Below, in pieces: positions 6,764 to 15,346 of a stretch of DNA of 41,331 bases (position 1 is the first letter of the stretch; every line of letters begins with the position of its first letter). The notes under the pieces are model-generated. The model worked only from the letters and a program-made list of their open reading frames with translations. It was not told the DNA's origin and did not search any database. The position numbers and the translations under genes are program-made. This DNA is from Microcaldota archaeon (GTDB lineage: Archaea; Micrarchaeota; Micrarchaeia; Micrarchaeales; Micrarchaeaceae): the NCBI GenBank assembly GCA_030037495.1, contig JASHRG010000031.1, positions 1 to 41,331 on the forward strand, read 5' to 3'.

Positions 6764-7870
6764 TCATTTGTTCTTTATGAATGTGAGTACGTCTCCGCCC
6801 TTCAGGGTGTGCGAAGTCCCTACTCGTTCGTTTGCAAAGTGTGCGCTTGGCCCGCTAATGAAGGCGCACTTCAGCTCATCGACTATCTGTGTATGGAATT
6901 TCTTTGCTGCGTCTCCCACGGTTGCGCCCCTGCCCAGAACCATCGGAGTAAGCTGGTCTCCGCCCATCCTTGGCTTGAGGTAAACCGTTATTATCCCAAG
7001 CTCTTCGTATATCCTCTCCTTTAATTTATCAGTATTTGTGCGGTTTGTTGCGCTGATTGGGAGCACGTCTATGCTGTATTTCTTTGAAAGCTCTGCTGCG
7101 ACCTTATCGTGGTCTGGATTTGTGTCCATCTTGTTCAGCGCAACTATGGCTCTCAGGTACACCGCCCTTCCTGATATTATTGATATCAGCTCGTCGTCGC
7201 TTGCCCCGCCCCAGATTGAGACTATTGCGTTATGGATTCCCAACCCGGTCAGTATCTCCTTTATGTCCTCCTCTGGTAGCCCTGACTTATTCACCTCAAG
7301 CCTTATGCCTCCTGTGATCTGCTCGCTTATCTGTATGTATGGCTTTTTCTTGTTGATGTTTATTTCAAGGGCATTGAGCTCCTTCATCAGCTTCTCAAAT
7401 TGGTGTATCTGGTTTATGTCTATGACAAAAACTATCAGGTCTGCAGACTTTGCAGCTGCTATCACCATCCTGCCTCCGCCCTTACCAAGGTGCGCGTCCT
7501 CGATGAGCCCAGGCATGTCAAAAACCTGTATGTGCGCATCCTTGTAGACCATTGTCCCCGGTATTATCTGCGTCGTTGTGAAAGCGTACTGTGCAGTCTT
7601 TGACCTTGTGTTTGCTATTACGTTGATAAGGGACGATTTACCCGCACTAGGAAACCCTACCAATGCAACCGTTGCGTCGCCGGTTTTCTTGACAAAGAAG
7701 CCATCCCCCTTTATTTTCTTGCTGGCTACGACAAGGTCGCGCTTTGCCTGGGCTATCTTCATTCGTATAAGGCCAACATGGTAATTGGTCTTCTTGTTGT
7801 CCTTTGTATTGGAATACTCCTCCTTTAGCTCCTCGATTCTCCTCTCCAGGGTCTCCTTGTCCTGTACCAT
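6764..7870 (-). CDS. DRG/Rbg-type developmentally regulated GTP-binding protein (OBG superfamily)
   Basis: From the ATG at 7870 the protein has 368 residues, the usual DRG length; the frame runs 15 codons further up but into SRP54. It has an N-terminal helical segment (1-60), a G1 P-loop GFPSAGKS (72-79), a switch region with FTTTQIIPG, G3 DMPG (118-121), G4 NKMD near 255, and a C-terminal TGS domain (about 290-365: ITVYLKP...DVLTFIKNK). DRG GTPases are conserved in archaea and eukaryotes and associate with ribosomes. The start is 4 nt after the SRP54 stop in ATGTGATACCATG, where the stop codon sits in a GTGAT ribosome site, so the two genes are coupled. Confidence 0.93.
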   Translation of the reverse strand: MVQDKETLERRIEELKEEYSNTKDNKKTNYHVGLIRMKIAQAKRDLVVASKKIKGDGFFVKKTGDATVALVGFPSAGKSSLINVIANTRSKTAQYAFTTTQIIPGTMVYKDAHIQVFDMPGLIEDAHLGKGGGRMVIAAAKSADLIVFVIDINQIHQFEKLMKELNALEININKKKPYIQISEQITGGIRLEVNKSGLPEEDIKEILTGLGIHNAIVSIWGGASDDELISIISGRAVYLRAIVALNKMDTNPDHDKVAAELSKKYSIDVLPISATNRTNTDKLKERIYEELGIITVYLKPRMGGDQLTPMVLGRGATVGDAAKKFHTQIVDELKCAFISGPSAHFANERVGTSHTLKGGDVLTFIKNK

Positions 7871-7874
7871 GGTA

Positions 7875-9170
7875 TCACATGAGCTTCCCGAATCTTTTCT
7901 TGAAGTTCCTGTCATTCTTCAATGAGTTGAACATCTTCTTCATCTTGTTGAAGTCAGAGATTAATCTATGTACATCTGTTTCTGATGTGCCGCTTCCCTT
8001 TGCAATCCTCGCTATCCTTTTCTGGTCGTGAAGAAGGTTACCGTCCTGCCTTTCCTCCTTTGTCATGGACCCTATTATTACCTTGTACTTCTTGAGCTTG
8101 TCCTCGCTCTGCTCGACCATCTCTTTTGGAACGTCTGCTGCACCCAACTGGCCTAGCATGTTTTTGAGCGGGCCCATGCCTCCCATGGCCTTTAGCTGTG
8201 TGTAGAATGTATCGAAGTTCAGCTCGGTTGCTTCCATTTCCTCGGGCTTTATGTTCGCGTTCTTTATTGCATCCTGAACATTTGATATCAGTGATGCTAT
8301 GTCTGGCATGCCAAGAAGCCCGCCTATGAACTTCTCTGAGTTATACGCCTCTATGTTGCTGAGCTTTTCCCCTGTTCCTATGAACATCACATGGACGTTT
8401 GCCGCGTTTGTTGCGCTTAGCGCCCCGCCTCCCCTCCCCGAGCCGTCCATCCTTGTCACTATAACTCCTGATATCTTCACAGCATTGTCGAATTCCCTTG
8501 CCTGCTTTGAAGCCGCCTGCCCTATGTCTGCTGTGATTACGAGTATCTTCTCGTCTGCCCTGAACTCCCCCTCAACATTCTTTAGCTCTGTGATAAGCTG
8601 GTTGTCAAGTGCGCTTCGCCCGCTTGTGTCGCATATCACAACCTGCTTGTCCCTGAACTTGTCGAGGCCGCGCTTTGCTATCTTTGATGCGTCCTTCTCC
8701 CCCTTCTCGCCGTAGAACGCGACGTTGGCCTGCTTTGCCAGCGTCTCTAGTTGCTCATATGCGGCAGGCCTTGAAACGTCGCAGCATATGACTGCTGCGC
8801 TCATGCCCCTGTCTTGGTAGAACTTCGCGAGCTTTGCCGCTGTTGTCGTCTTCCCCGAGCCATAAAGGCCCATTAGCAGTATCCTCTGCCTTTTTATCTG
8901 AGGGGTATAAGTGCTGCCCATCAAGGAAACAAGCTCATCGTAGACTATGTTGGTTATGTAGTCTGTTGGGGCAAGCCCCTGGGGCGGCTTGCTCTTCAGC
9001 GCCTTCTCCTCTATGTCCCTTGTGAACTTGAGAACCAGCTGTACCTCTACGTCTGCGCTGATAAGAGTCTTCTGGAGCTCCTTGTTGAACTCCTTTATCG
9101 TCTTTGCGTCGATTATGGTGGATCTGGTGAGCCTTGCCAGGGCCTTCCTTAGACCTTCTCCTAAGTCCAT
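7875..9170 (-). CDS. srp54: Signal recognition particle 54 kDa GTPase
   Basis: The 431-residue protein has the N helical domain (1-85) and G domain with P-loop GLYGSGKTTTAAKLA (101-115), DTSGRSALDNQL and TRMDGSGRGGGALSA. The M domain runs from about 300 to the end and includes RIARIAKGSGTSETDVHRLI, the RNA-binding helix-turn-helix. SRP54 binds signal sequences and helix 8 of SRP RNA, and docks on FtsY to deliver nascent chains to SecY. The SRP RNA lies at 27901-28163 in this window. It is first in an operon with the DRG GTPase. Length and motifs are complete; the P-loop has Tyr where Gln is usual. Confidence 0.97.
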   Translation of the reverse strand: MDLGEGLRKALARLTRSTIIDAKTIKEFNKELQKTLISADVEVQLVLKFTRDIEEKALKSKPPQGLAPTDYITNIVYDELVSLMGSTYTPQIKRQRILLMGLYGSGKTTTAAKLAKFYQDRGMSAAVICCDVSRPAAYEQLETLAKQANVAFYGEKGEKDASKIAKRGLDKFRDKQVVICDTSGRSALDNQLITELKNVEGEFRADEKILVITADIGQAASKQAREFDNAVKISGVIVTRMDGSGRGGGALSATNAANVHVMFIGTGEKLSNIEAYNSEKFIGGLLGMPDIASLISNVQDAIKNANIKPEEMEATELNFDTFYTQLKAMGGMGPLKNMLGQLGAADVPKEMVEQSEDKLKKYKVIIGSMTKEERQDGNLLHDQKRIARIAKGSGTSETDVHRLISDFNKMKKMFNSLKNDRNFKKRFGKLM

Positions 9171-9258
9171 GACTATCTTCTATACAAATAGCATAAAATA
9201 TGGGTTTTACACATATTTATTATTAATGTTGAGCTAATCCCTAATAGTTGGTGTTCTG

Positions 9259-10395
9259 TTGAAACTAGTGATAGCGCAGCCGTATCTTACACTTATGGGC
9301 GGGCTTGAAAAGGTGCTGCTCAAAGTGGCGCAGCATTACGATGCTGCCATCTACACCTGCGAATACAAAAAGGGCAGCACATACCCTGAGTTCAAGGATC
9401 TTGACATAAGGGTGATGGGCAGGGGCTCTGCCTTCAAGCTGCTTCCTTATGGAAGGGTGTCGCAGGGGCTTGAGTACGGGCTAACTTTCTGGAACCTGAA
9501 GATAAAAGATGACTATGATGTGCTGAACCCTCACCAGGCGCCTGGCCACTGGGCCAGCAACAACAATGACAGGGTTCTCTGGTACTGCCACACCCCGCTC
9601 AGGGACTTCTGGGATTTGTATGAGTTCAGGATGAAGCTTAAGAAGCCGCACCAGAGACCTGTCCATTATGTGGGCGTAAAGGTTGGCAGGGCAATGGACA
9701 GGATTGCTGTGGGGAAGATAGGCACGATAATAGCCAACAGCGAGAACACAAGGTCCAGATTGATAAAATACTTTGGAAGAAGGGACGCAAAGGTGCTTGG
9801 CGGTGGCATAGACTACAAGCTCTACAGCAACAACGGTGATGGGAAATATTTCTATTATCCGTCAAGGATATCGCCAAACAAGAGGCAGCTCTACGCAATA
9901 GACGCGTTTGGGATGTTCAAGAAAAGGAAGAAGGGTTACAAGCTTGTGATAGTTGGTCCGCTCTCAACAGACAGGCTCTTCCTTGACTATTATGACAAGG
10001 TGGTCAAGCGCGCAAAAGAGGTTGGTGATGTGATAGTTACGCCAAACGTGACTGAAGACAAGCTTAGGTCGCAGTACTCGATGGCCACTGCTGTACTGTA
10101 CCCCCCGATAAACGAGGATTACGGGCTTGTGCCTCTTGAGGCTATGGCTGCCGGGAAGGTGCCGATAGTTGCAAATGAGGGAGGACCCACTGTCACTGTC
10201 CTTGACAAGATAACGGGATTTCACATAGGCAGCGAGAGGGAGATGGCTGAGAGGATGCTTTACGTGGCTGATCATCCCTCAGTAGCAAAAGCCATGGGAA
10301 GGAGGGGCGCGGCCCGTGTCAGGAAGCACTACAGCTGGGAGAGATTCTTTGATGTCTTTGACAGGGAGCTGCAAAAGGTAAAGAAAGCTCATTGA
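9259..10395 (+). CDS. Glycosyltransferase family 4 (GT-B)
   Basis: The 378-residue protein begins at TTG 9259, with GGTG a few bases upstream and the sequence KLVIAQPYLTLMGGLEKVL, the typical GT4 N-terminal strand and glycine loop. The C-terminal Rossmann domain has YFYYPSRISPNKRQLYAIDAF and KLVIVGPLS. It also has the E-x7-E-type donor motif in INEDYGLVPLEAMAAGKVP (about residues 283-301), followed by ANEGGPTVTV. Such enzymes add sugars from nucleotide or lipid donors to surface glycans, lipids or glycoproteins. The specific substrate is not readable. It is divergent from SRP54 and overlaps the end of the convergent gene by 7 nt. Confidence 0.9.
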   Translation: MKLVIAQPYLTLMGGLEKVLLKVAQHYDAAIYTCEYKKGSTYPEFKDLDIRVMGRGSAFKLLPYGRVSQGLEYGLTFWNLKIKDDYDVLNPHQAPGHWASNNNDRVLWYCHTPLRDFWDLYEFRMKLKKPHQRPVHYVGVKVGRAMDRIAVGKIGTIIANSENTRSRLIKYFGRRDAKVLGGGIDYKLYSNNGDGKYFYYPSRISPNKRQLYAIDAFGMFKKRKKGYKLVIVGPLSTDRLFLDYYDKVVKRAKEVGDVIVTPNVTEDKLRSQYSMATAVLYPPINEDYGLVPLEAMAAGKVPIVANEGGPTVTVLDKITGFHIGSEREMAERMLYVADHPSVAKAMGRRGAARVRKHYSWERFFDVFDRELQKVKKAH

Positions 10396-10919
10396 ACGGT
10401 GCTTATGTTTACAGTTGCCCATCTCTGGCTTACCGCTGTGCTGTAATAGGTTTGGTTTACATGGACAACAAACAGTATGCTGTTTGTCTGGTATATGTAG
10501 CTGGTTCCAGGCCTTAGTATTTGGTTTCCAACAAAAGCTTTTGCATAATAAAGACTCAGAGTTGCATTGTCTTCAGTGACATTTTTTATTAGCCACGGCG
10601 TCACATTTGCAAGGGTTACGGAGAATCCTGAGCATGACAGGCTGTTGCCCACATGCAAAATGGTTAGAGGGGTGGCGCAATAGCTATTGCTAACTATCGT
10701 TGTGGTTGGCACAGTGGTTGTCGCAACGGTGGTAGTAGACTTTACAGTGTATATTGATGAGGTTGAGCCGTAGCCGCAGTTTCCGCCAACACATATCGGC
10801 GTGTATGTCACATAGTGGTTTGCATATGATATGCTCTCATATGCGTAAAGGCCAAGCGCTACTGCCTCTATTATTACCACAGAAAGCGTGAACAGCGCTA
10901 TTTTGTTGTAGTCTGTCAT
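10389..10919 (-). CDS. Secreted, membrane-anchored protein of unknown function
   Basis: The 176-residue protein has an N-terminal hydrophobic anchor (about 7-25), a Thr/Val-rich linker (TTTVATTTVPTTTIV) and a C-terminal beta-rich domain of about 95 residues. That domain carries two cysteines (SYCATPLTIL, NSLSCSGFSV) and several N-x-S/T sites. Two further cysteines (CVGGNCGYG) lie before the linker. No family is recognised; it resembles small cell-surface lipobox-free proteins common in DPANN archaea. Its ATG overlaps the stop of the TBP-like gene (ATGA), so the two share a transcript. Confidence 0.7.
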   Translation of the reverse strand: MTDYNKIALFTLSVVIIEAVALGLYAYESISYANHYVTYTPICVGGNCGYGSTSSIYTVKSTTTVATTTVPTTTIVSNSYCATPLTILHVGNSLSCSGFSVTLANVTPWLIKNVTEDNATLSLYYAKAFVGNQILRPGTSYIYQTNSILFVVHVNQTYYSTAVSQRWATVNISTVQ

Positions 10920-11289
10920 TTTGCCGGCTCCTTCTTGCCCTTTGATGCACCTATTGGTGTTACTTCAATCACATACTTGGATATTACCTTTGATGCGTAG
11001 TCAAGCACTCTTTTTATGTTTGCCTCGGTGTTTGTCCCTGTGCAGATCATCTTGCCGTTCTTGAAAAGTATTATGACTGCTTTTGGCTCTGCAATCTTGA
11101 ATATTGCACCTGGGAACTGCTCTGGTTCATAGTCAACCGCCTTGACCTCCTTTGATAATGAGTACAGGTCTATTACCGCATGGAGATCTGCACTTACAAC
11201 TATGTTCTGTATCTTTATTGCCGGTATAGGTATGCTGTCTCCTCGTGTGCTCTTGCTCGGGTGCTTTGGCTTTGCCGTTTAACCACCAT
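10916..11289 (-). CDS. Single-repeat TATA-binding-protein-like gene with apparent frameshift at codon 4
   Basis: An open frame from 11278 to a TGA at 10918-10916 encodes 120 residues holding one TBP repeat: IKIQNIVVSADL, DYEPEQFPGAIFKIAEPKA, LFKNGKMICTGTNTE, with a basic tail (ASKGKKEPAK). Archaeal TBPs normally have two such repeats in about 180 residues. No ATG, GTG or TTG lies in frame before the repeat. An ATG at 11289 reads MVVKRQ in another frame. Restoring one A in the GTTAAACGG run would join MVVK to TAKPKHPSKS and the repeat. So either one base is missing, by mutation or sequencing error, or initiation is unusual. Promoter or DNA binding is inferred from family membership. The downstream secreted gene overlaps by ATGA. 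Confidence 0.75.
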
Positions 11290-11369
11290 TGACAATATAG
11301 ATTTAAATAGAAAGGTTTAAATATTAAAGATAGGGGTTGCGGCGTATCGCCGGCCCTCGCGCTGGTTTT

Positions 11370-12482
11370 ATGGGGAAGAAAGTCGTGATAGTTGGCGCTG
11401 GCATTATAGGGCTCAGCCTTGCGGATGAGCTTGCTTCTTCAGGAATTGAGACAACTGTCTACGAGTCAAAGCCTTCGGTGTCGCACAACGCGGCAAAAGC
11501 TTCTGGGATTTTCTCTAAGGATGGGCTGAGCAAAATAGGCATAGAGTATGCTGATGCGCTGGTCAACACACTTGACGGCGCGGTCATACATGGCGGCGGC
11601 GAATCCTTCAGGGTGCAGACAGGCAGCACAAAGGCGCTTGTGCTTGACAGGGGAATACTTGCAGAACTCTGCGCGAAGAACGCGCTGGAGAGCGGCGCAG
11701 CGATAATTTTGAACAGCAGGCTTGGAAGGGAGGACCTTGTGCAGATGTCGCATGACAAAGATACTATAATAGCCGGGGCTGACGGCGCGGTGTCAAGCGT
11801 GGCTAGCGCCTTTGATTTCCCGAAGATAAACGAGTATGTTCTGACATACAAGGCAGAGTACACCGGAGCCAGCATAAACGACATGCACAAGGTGGAGCTC
11901 TTCTTCTCAAACAGCATGGCAAGCAGGTTCTTTGGCTGGACAGTTCCATACACTGCCACAAAGCTTGAGGTCGGCATAGGGATAAGCACGCTCTCCAAAA
12001 AGACCAGCACTGCGGCATTTGCAAGGTTCCTCAACAATGCAACGATAAGCGAGATGGTGGAAGGTGCAAGGAAAACTGCAGGGTACGCGAGCATAATACC
12101 GCTTGAGTACAGGAAGGCAACGGTTCTTGGCAACGTGCTCCTTGTTGGCGATTCTGCCGGACAGGTGAAGGCAACCACTGGCGGGGGCGTCATATTCGGG
12201 GTTTCATGCGCAAAGATCGCTGCAAGGGCAATAATCGCAACCATGAAGACTGGGGCTCCGCTTGCAAACTACGAGAGCATGTGGAGGAGGAGCTATGGCC
12301 TTGACCTAAGGCTCCACAGGGCGCTGCACGGATACTACTCTGGATTGGGCGAGAAAGGCATTGCATTTGCGATAAGGCTTTCTAGGCTGATGGGCTTCGA
12401 GAAGTTCCTGAGCGTATACGGCGACATGGACAGCCCAAAGCTGATGCTGAAGAGGTTCTTCCTTAGAAGGATGAGCAACTGA
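11370..12482 (+). CDS. Geranylgeranyl reductase family FAD-dependent oxidoreductase
   Basis: The start ATG at 11370 gives 370 residues. The frame extends 11 codons to a TTG, but MGKKVVIVGAGIIGLSLADE is the expected N-terminal FAD Rossmann start. Other family marks are VLDRGILAELCAKNALESGA after the first motif and the second FAD-binding segment GNVLLVGDSAGQVKATTGGG (about 256-275), diagnostic of geranylgeranyl reductase-like flavoproteins. These saturate the isoprenoid chains of archaeal membrane lipids using reduced flavin. The sequence FGWTVPY fits the substrate-cavity region. Several paralogues with other substrates exist, so the lipid assignment is probable, not certain. It is divergent from the TBP-like gene across an AT-rich promoter region containing tttaaatatta. 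Confidence 0.88.
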   Translation: MGKKVVIVGAGIIGLSLADELASSGIETTVYESKPSVSHNAAKASGIFSKDGLSKIGIEYADALVNTLDGAVIHGGGESFRVQTGSTKALVLDRGILAELCAKNALESGAAIILNSRLGREDLVQMSHDKDTIIAGADGAVSSVASAFDFPKINEYVLTYKAEYTGASINDMHKVELFFSNSMASRFFGWTVPYTATKLEVGIGISTLSKKTSTAAFARFLNNATISEMVEGARKTAGYASIIPLEYRKATVLGNVLLVGDSAGQVKATTGGGVIFGVSCAKIAARAIIATMKTGAPLANYESMWRRSYGLDLRLHRALHGYYSGLGEKGIAFAIRLSRLMGFEKFLSVYGDMDSPKLMLKRFFLRRMSN

Positions 12483-12487
12483 TTACG

Positions 12488-13906
12488 TTACCTGATTAGC
12501 AGAAGGGATCCGCTTGCGAGGGCAGAGGCGCTCATGAGAGACTGCGGGAACAGGCCCATCACAATAACAAACCCAAGGCATATTGCAATCGTTGTATTTA
12601 TTGACCAGGTGGCATCCATGCGCTCCTTGTCGCGTTTTGAATACATGGACATTATCACCTTGGCGTAGTAGTAGACTGATATGAAGCTGTTTATCACAGC
12701 CAGGGCTGTAAGCAGTATGAACCCCACCTGTATTATGCTGGTGAACAGCAGGAACTTGCCGACAAAGCCGACCAACGGGGGCACGCCAATCATTGAGAGC
12801 ATGAATATTGTCAGCGCAAAGGCCGCAAAGCTATTCCTGTAGTTTAGCCCGTTGTAGTCCTGTATAGTCTTTATGTTCTTGGATTCAAGCCAGAGCACTA
12901 TCGCAAATGTGCCTATTATCATAAATGTGTGCGCTGCGATCTGGAATATTGATGCTTCTATGCCATATTGGGTTGCTGTCGCTATTCCAAGCGCTATGAA
13001 ACCTGCCTGGGCTATTGATGAATAGGCAAACAGCCTCTTGATGTTCACCTGGACCATGGCCACAAGGTTCCCGAAGAACATGGTAAGCACGGCTATCACC
13101 TGGAATGCCGAAGAGAAGTACCCTGAAAGGGAATACATGACAACTATCAGTATCTCAAACAGGGCAACGAAGGCCACCTTCTTGTTTATCCCGGCCATCA
13201 TTGCGGTTACGTAGCCAGGTGCCCCAGTGTACACATCTGGAACCCAGAGGTTGAACGGGAAAAGGGATGCATCAAATGAGAGCGCTGCTATGAAGAGAAG
13301 GAGGGCGAGCACTATCAGGTAGCCGCTTGAAACCGATGCGTTTGAAGAGAGCGGCGTGAGCGCGAACTGCGGCCCGTATGGCAGTGTAAGGGACACCGCA
13401 AATGCAAAGGCCGCAACGGCAACAGCGCCCAGAACGAACAGTTTCATCGCCGCCTCGATAAACTTCTTCCCGCTCAGCATTATCATCAGGGCGGTCGGCA
13501 CAGTAATTAGCTCAAGCCCGAGGAGTATTGTTATAAGCGAATTTGCCATTGCTATCGCAAATATCCCGAGGGCGGAGAAGCCCAGTAGCATTGAGAAAGA
13601 CAGGTAGTCTGTTGAATATTCTGAGGCAAGCATGTTGACAAGTAGCAGAGCCATGGAGAACAGCGCTGTGAAAAACATTGAGAACGGATACACTATGAAA
13701 AGGTTGAGCACTATGAAGCTCTGGTTATATGCGGAGAGCGTGAGCGAGCTCACCAGTATGACAAGCAGAATTGCGCTGCTTATTATCAGGTGCAGTCTCT
13801 TGTTCTTGTGCAGCAGGGAGAGAACCCCAGCTGCGAGGAGCGCAGCTACCGCCGCCACCATGACGTAGCCCATGGTCAGGAAGTAAATCTGGGAATAGAG
13901 CACCAT
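12488..13906 (-). CDS. nuoN: NADH-quinone oxidoreductase-like subunit N
   Basis: The 472-residue polytopic membrane protein has about 14 hydrophobic segments and the antiporter-like core LFPFNLWVPDVYTGAPGYVT plus GINKKVAFVALFEIL, typical of NuoN in the Mrp/complex I family. It is the last gene of the H-I-J-K-L-M-N block, 20 nt after nuoM. NuoN forms one of three proton-channel modules of the membrane arm. Electron input subunits are not in this window, so donor and acceptor cannot be stated. Confidence 0.93.
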   Translation of the reverse strand: MVLYSQIYFLTMGYVMVAAVAALLAAGVLSLLHKNKRLHLIISSAILLVILVSSLTLSAYNQSFIVLNLFIVYPFSMFFTALFSMALLLVNMLASEYSTDYLSFSMLLGFSALGIFAIAMANSLITILLGLELITVPTALMIMLSGKKFIEAAMKLFVLGAVAVAAFAFAVSLTLPYGPQFALTPLSSNASVSSGYLIVLALLLFIAALSFDASLFPFNLWVPDVYTGAPGYVTAMMAGINKKVAFVALFEILIVVMYSLSGYFSSAFQVIAVLTMFFGNLVAMVQVNIKRLFAYSSIAQAGFIALGIATATQYGIEASIFQIAAHTFMIIGTFAIVLWLESKNIKTIQDYNGLNYRNSFAAFALTIFMLSMIGVPPLVGFVGKFLLFTSIIQVGFILLTALAVINSFISVYYYAKVIMSMYSKRDKERMDATWSINTTIAICLGFVIVMGLFPQSLMSASALASGSLLLIR

Positions 13907-13926
13907 ACAAACAACAATTCATAGGA

Positions 13927-15342
13927 TTATACACTGAAGAAATTTAATAATATGAACGGGAGGACCCCGAAGAAAAATATGAAGAACATCAGCATCGAAT
14001 AGCCAAGCTTCTGCTCCCTTGCAATATACTCGACATTCTGCGTCACATCCTTTGTTGAGAGCACAGACTTGTTTATCACATAATACAGGTAAGCCCCCGC
14101 CAGCAGCAGCGAGAACAGCGGTATGGTTGCGTATACGGAAAACGCCTTCAAGACTCCTGTAAATATAAGGACATCGCCGATGAACGCTGCTGTTAGCGGA
14201 ACGCCTGTTGTCGCAAATATGCCTATCAGCATGGTGTAGCCGGTTGAGACAGAGCTCTTTATTATCCCGCGGAGTGCCCTGAAGTCCCTGTCTGAGAACA
14301 TGTAGCCTATAGAGCCAGCCGCAAGGAAGAGCATTGCGATCCCGAACCCATGGGCCAGCATTGCGTATGTTGCTCCAGTAGTGCCGTAGACATTCTGCGA
14401 GGCGATTCCAAGCAGTATTATGCTCATCTCGACTATTGTTGTATAGGCAATGATCCTCTTTATGTCGTGCTGGGTCATGAGCGCGAATGCTGCATAAAAA
14501 GCGGAGAATCCTGCAAGCAGGCCGAGGAACCCAGAAAAGGTGTACCCTGATGGAACAAGAAGGAACGTGAGTATCATGCCATAGCCGCCAAACTTCGTCA
14601 ATATTCCTGAAAGCAGCATTGACCCCTGGGTCGATGCCTCGGTGTGCGCATCGGGGAGCCATAGGTGCGCTGGGAACACTGGCATGTTGATCAGGAACGC
14701 CCCTGCCAATAGGAAGAACACTAACCACTGCGTTGATGTTGGAATCAGCGGCGAATTTTGTATTATGGTGTTTATGTCAAAGGAGTGCACTGGCGTATAG
14801 AAGTAGAGCAGCATTATCGCAAACAGGAGCAGCATGCTGGCGAGTATCTCATACACGATGAACTTCATAGCAGCGTGGCGCCTGTTTGCCGAACCCAGCA
14901 GATACAGCATGAAGAACAGCGCAACCACGCCGACGTCCCAGAACAGGAAGAACATTATCAGGTTTGCAGACGCGAAAAGGCCAACAGCTGAAAGCTCGAA
15001 AAGCAGGATCAATACGCTTGATGTCTTCTCGCGCTCGTGTTCGGTATTGCCTGAAAGCGCTGTGATGAATGAGACTATTGTAGCCATCAGGAGCAGCGAG
15101 AATGATATTATGTTTAGTTGGAAGTTGAAATCCACCGCAAACTGCACCATGTAGTATATGTAGTCTTCGTGCACATTCACGCTTCCTGTGATTAACGAGT
15201 AGACAAGTATCCCGAACGCGATTATCATTGTGAGCCCTGTGAACAGGGCTGCCATCCTCCTGCTCCTCCCTTCATCGACGACAGCGGCGGCTATCGTGCC
15301 TATGATCAGGGTCAGGAGCATCATACCTATGAATGGGAGCAT
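13927..15342 (-). CDS. nuoM: NADH-quinone oxidoreductase-like subunit M
   Basis: The 471-residue polytopic protein carries AHLWLPDAHTEASTQGSMLL and SGILTKFGGYGMILTFLL, the hallmark antiporter-like motif of NuoM with its pump-channel lysine. Length is close to the usual 480-510. It starts 4 nt after the nuoL stop in TTGTGATCGCATG, where the stop codon lies in a GTGAT ribosome site. It forms a proton-translocating module of the membrane arm. Confidence 0.94.
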   Translation of the reverse strand: MLPFIGMMLLTLIIGTIAAAVVDEGRSRRMAALFTGLTMIIAFGILVYSLITGSVNVHEDYIYYMVQFAVDFNFQLNIISFSLLLMATIVSFITALSGNTEHEREKTSSVLILLFELSAVGLFASANLIMFFLFWDVGVVALFFMLYLLGSANRRHAAMKFIVYEILASMLLLFAIMLLYFYTPVHSFDINTIIQNSPLIPTSTQWLVFFLLAGAFLINMPVFPAHLWLPDAHTEASTQGSMLLSGILTKFGGYGMILTFLLVPSGYTFSGFLGLLAGFSAFYAAFALMTQHDIKRIIAYTTIVEMSIILLGIASQNVYGTTGATYAMLAHGFGIAMLFLAAGSIGYMFSDRDFRALRGIIKSSVSTGYTMLIGIFATTGVPLTAAFIGDVLIFTGVLKAFSVYATIPLFSLLLAGAYLYYVINKSVLSTKDVTQNVEYIAREQKLGYSMLMFFIFFFGVLPFILLNFFSV

Positions 15343-15346
15343 GCGA

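Noticed and set aside
11276-11289. Programmed -1 frameshift in the TBP-like gene
   Set aside because: Slippage on GTTAAAC would re-pair the Lys tRNA with TAA, which is poor, and the site is at codon 4 with no stimulatory structure visible. A lost base or sequencing error is simpler.
11459-12244. 261-codon minus-strand frame opposite the geranylgeranyl reductase
   Set aside because: It is an antisense shadow; the plus-strand frame holds FAD motifs along its full length.
13919-14728. Long minus-strand frame of 269 codons overlapping nuoM
   Set aside because: It is an alternative-frame shadow of nuoM: no family resemblance, and the nuoM frame has clear complex I motifs.
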